The notes beneath the pieces are model-generated. The model worked only from the letters and a program-made list of their open reading frames with translations, made no database searches and was not told where the DNA came from. From Symbiodinium natans (lineage: Eukaryota; Sar; Dinophyceae; Suessiales; Symbiodiniaceae), in the NCBI GenBank assembly GCA_905221605.1, contig CAJNDS010002180.1:518501-582500 (forward strand): a stretch of DNA of 64,000 nucleotides. Reading direction: 5' to 3'. The translations under genes and the position numbers were made by a program. Below are positions 63,401 through 64,000 of this stretch, piece by piece (the stretch's first letter is position 1; each line of letters starts with the position of its first letter).

Positions 63401-64000
63401 GGGTTTAGCGTTTAGGGTTTCGGGATTTCAGGCTTCAGGGTTTTTACAATTTAGGTACAGCAGGGTGTTGGGGGCTTAGGCGTACAGTTTAGGATGGAGG
63501 GCTTTAGGCTTCAGCCTGAATGTTTTAAATGGGTTTGGGGAACACAGGCGCTTTGAGAGCAGAAGCGGCAGTATTCTGAAGGTAGTTCTGGGTCAAGGGC
63601 TTCTGGGGTTCTTGGCAAAACCTAAATACCTTGTAGCCAAAAACCTGAAACAAGCCCTGGCTCGAAAAACACACATCAACTCCATTCAGGGTTTAGGGTT
63701 TAGGGTTTCGGGTTTAGGGTTTAGGGTTTAGGGTGACGCAGCACAGGCAAAGGCGCTCTCCAGCGGAATTGAGGAAATCGCGGAGCAGATTGGGGCGTGC
63801 CTGGGCCAAAGCCACCCCCAGCTTCCGAAACCCTATAAACGCTAAACCCTAAACTTGCCCTAACCCTAAACCCTAAACCCTAAACCCTAAACCCTAAACC
63901 CTAAACCCTAAAAATCCCTAACCCTAAACCCTATAAACCCTAAACCCTCAAAACTCCAAACCCTGTTCTGTATGGCGGCCATCGCTTCTAGGGCCAAATT
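57457..64000 (+). CDS. Coiled-coil protein gene D, micro-exons, runs off the window
   Basis: Exons: 57457-57476 (MQARQKR), 57572-57596 (LLWELGRE), 57860-57898 (AQTTIQGLKESLA), 58526-58581 (AKQKEELETAAKLKTAMQQ), 58925 to about 58952 (ISAARQC), [unresolved, possibly about 60085-60131], 60524-60583 (DPAMLAEKAKESEERVEVLE), 61396-61416 (AENEAMQ), 62136-62180 (AELRAAKEQLEKLDS), 63337-63375 (AALAQSEEKATSL), 63747-63803 (AKALSSGIEEIAEQIGACL), 63992 onward (GQI). TSDs: GTTG, GCGC/GCAC, GCC, GATC, GC(G/A)G, GCG, GCCG, GCA, GGCCAAA. The product is heptad helix of the tether or myosin-tail type, with no other domain seen. ATG 57457 is tentative; it lies 142 nt after the upstream stop. Confidence 0.75.
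57985..58050. mobile_element. H-family remnant
   Basis: CCCAAAATAGAAACATAATC, CTTCCTTACGCGGATAGTAT and TTTTTGGGGAGTCT, a weak match to the H copies. Confidence 0.4.
58660..58775. other. N-type segment in an intron of gene D
   Basis: Repeated CCAAAATAG-AGGTA motifs (CTCCAAAATAGTACGTAGG, CCCCAAAATAGCAGGTA), related to the segments at 44225, 52810 and 53085. Termini not defined. Confidence 0.4.
59804..59900. mobile_element. J-family element without array
   Basis: TGGTTCTTGGTAGGG left, CCCTACTGAGAACTA right, ATATAATACCCTTTAAGGG centre: the array-free counterpart of the TTTAGGG-filled intron at 38897. Confidence 0.75.
60742..60842. mobile_element. E/G-type element remnant
   Basis: CCCTTATTCCCGTTTTTG, GGTTTGGGTTCCCTTC, AAGCCCCTTTAAACCAGAGA; ends eroded. 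Confidence 0.5.
60916..61004. repeat. TTTAGGG array, about 12 units
   Basis: Lies in the intron between the 60524-60583 exon and the 21-nt exon at 61396. Confidence 0.97.
62220..62283. repeat. TTTAGGG array near a 5' splice site
   Basis: About eight units beginning roughly 40 nt after the donor at 62181. The same intron ends in CCCTAAA repeats at 63299-63331. Confidence 0.95.
62670..62754. mobile_element. B-family element nested in a gene D intron
   Basis: TTGGGATGTTATCCTTATAC to TCGGGGGAACATCCCAA. Confidence 0.75.
62965..63083. mobile_element. B-family element whose right arm is partly replaced by CCCTAAA units
   Basis: Left arm TTGGGATGCTCCCCTTATAC; the right side reads CACTACTAA, then (AACCCTA)n, then GGGGAACATCCCAAG. 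The array stands exactly where the GGACTGTTAGTATAAG segment should be. Confidence 0.85.

Larger units (their letters stand above)
1..64000. repeat. Dispersed telomere-like (TTTAGGG)n / (CCCTAAA)n arrays, window-wide
   Basis: Tracts of the 7-mer TTTAGGG or its complement recur every few hundred bases over the whole window, from two units to about 34, with degenerate flanks (TTCAGGG, TTTGGGG, CCCTAAG, CCCGAAA). They fill gaps between short GC-rich exon-like blocks. A common layout is CCCTAAA upstream of an exon and TTTAGGG downstream, so many introns begin G-rich and end C-rich. Exceptions with one or the reversed orientation exist. The 18.75-20.95 kb and 53.2-54.5 kb stretches are essentially free of arrays and hold the longest exons. 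Confidence 0.97.

Overview
The window looks like nuclear DNA of a dinoflagellate. The evidence is that all convincing coding sequence lies on the + strand, exons are tiny and separated by many introns, donors are GT, GC and GA, and most introns behave as introners (transposon-like introns with inverted repeats and short target-site duplications, TSDs). The plant/alveolate-type telomere heptamer TTTAGGG/CCCTAAA is scattered through almost every intron and intergenic gap in both orientations. The species cannot be named from sequence alone.

Layout. 0-18.6 kb: isolated exons among telomere-like arrays, several of them KH-type RNA-binding fragments (1.9, 3.1, 8.9, 14.4 and 16.1 kb). 19.1-20.9 kb: a SMYD-like SET-domain protein with few introns and no internal arrays; its frame is broken inside the SET motif. 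22.0-25.6 kb: a Pro/Gly/Met-rich C-terminal region spliced from small exons. 26-28.7 kb: unassigned exon-like blocks. 29.5-38.2 kb: an Ala/Pro/Lys/Glu-rich protein with duplicated exons. 38.8-42.0 kb: an acyltransferase-3-like membrane protein. 43.0-51.8 kb: a coiled-coil gene. 52.5-57.3 kb: an 11-exon gene for a protein with a dynein-stalk/microtubule-binding-like segment and a Nup98 autopeptidase-type C-terminus. 57.5-64 kb and beyond: a second coiled-coil gene made of 20-60 nt exons.

The exon maps rest on one simple rule found by reading. Each intron starts with the first copy of a short (usually 4-base) direct repeat and ends in AG just before the second copy. Cutting from the first copy to that AG gives an uninterrupted frame. 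In the 52.5-57.3 kb gene this gives eleven exons totalling 2208 nt, exactly 736 codons including the stop. The same rule resolves most of the acyltransferase gene and both coiled-coil genes. It also holds for introns made largely of TTTAGGG/CCCTAAA arrays, so telomere-like repeats appear to be part of the introner machinery here. Several introner families carry such arrays inside them.

At least ten families of short palindromic elements (called A to M here) can be told apart by their termini. Families A, E and G share a core but differ at their ends. Some are nested in one another or in the arrays. Boundaries of isolated exon-like blocks are approximate, and all function calls come from motif reading without any database search.
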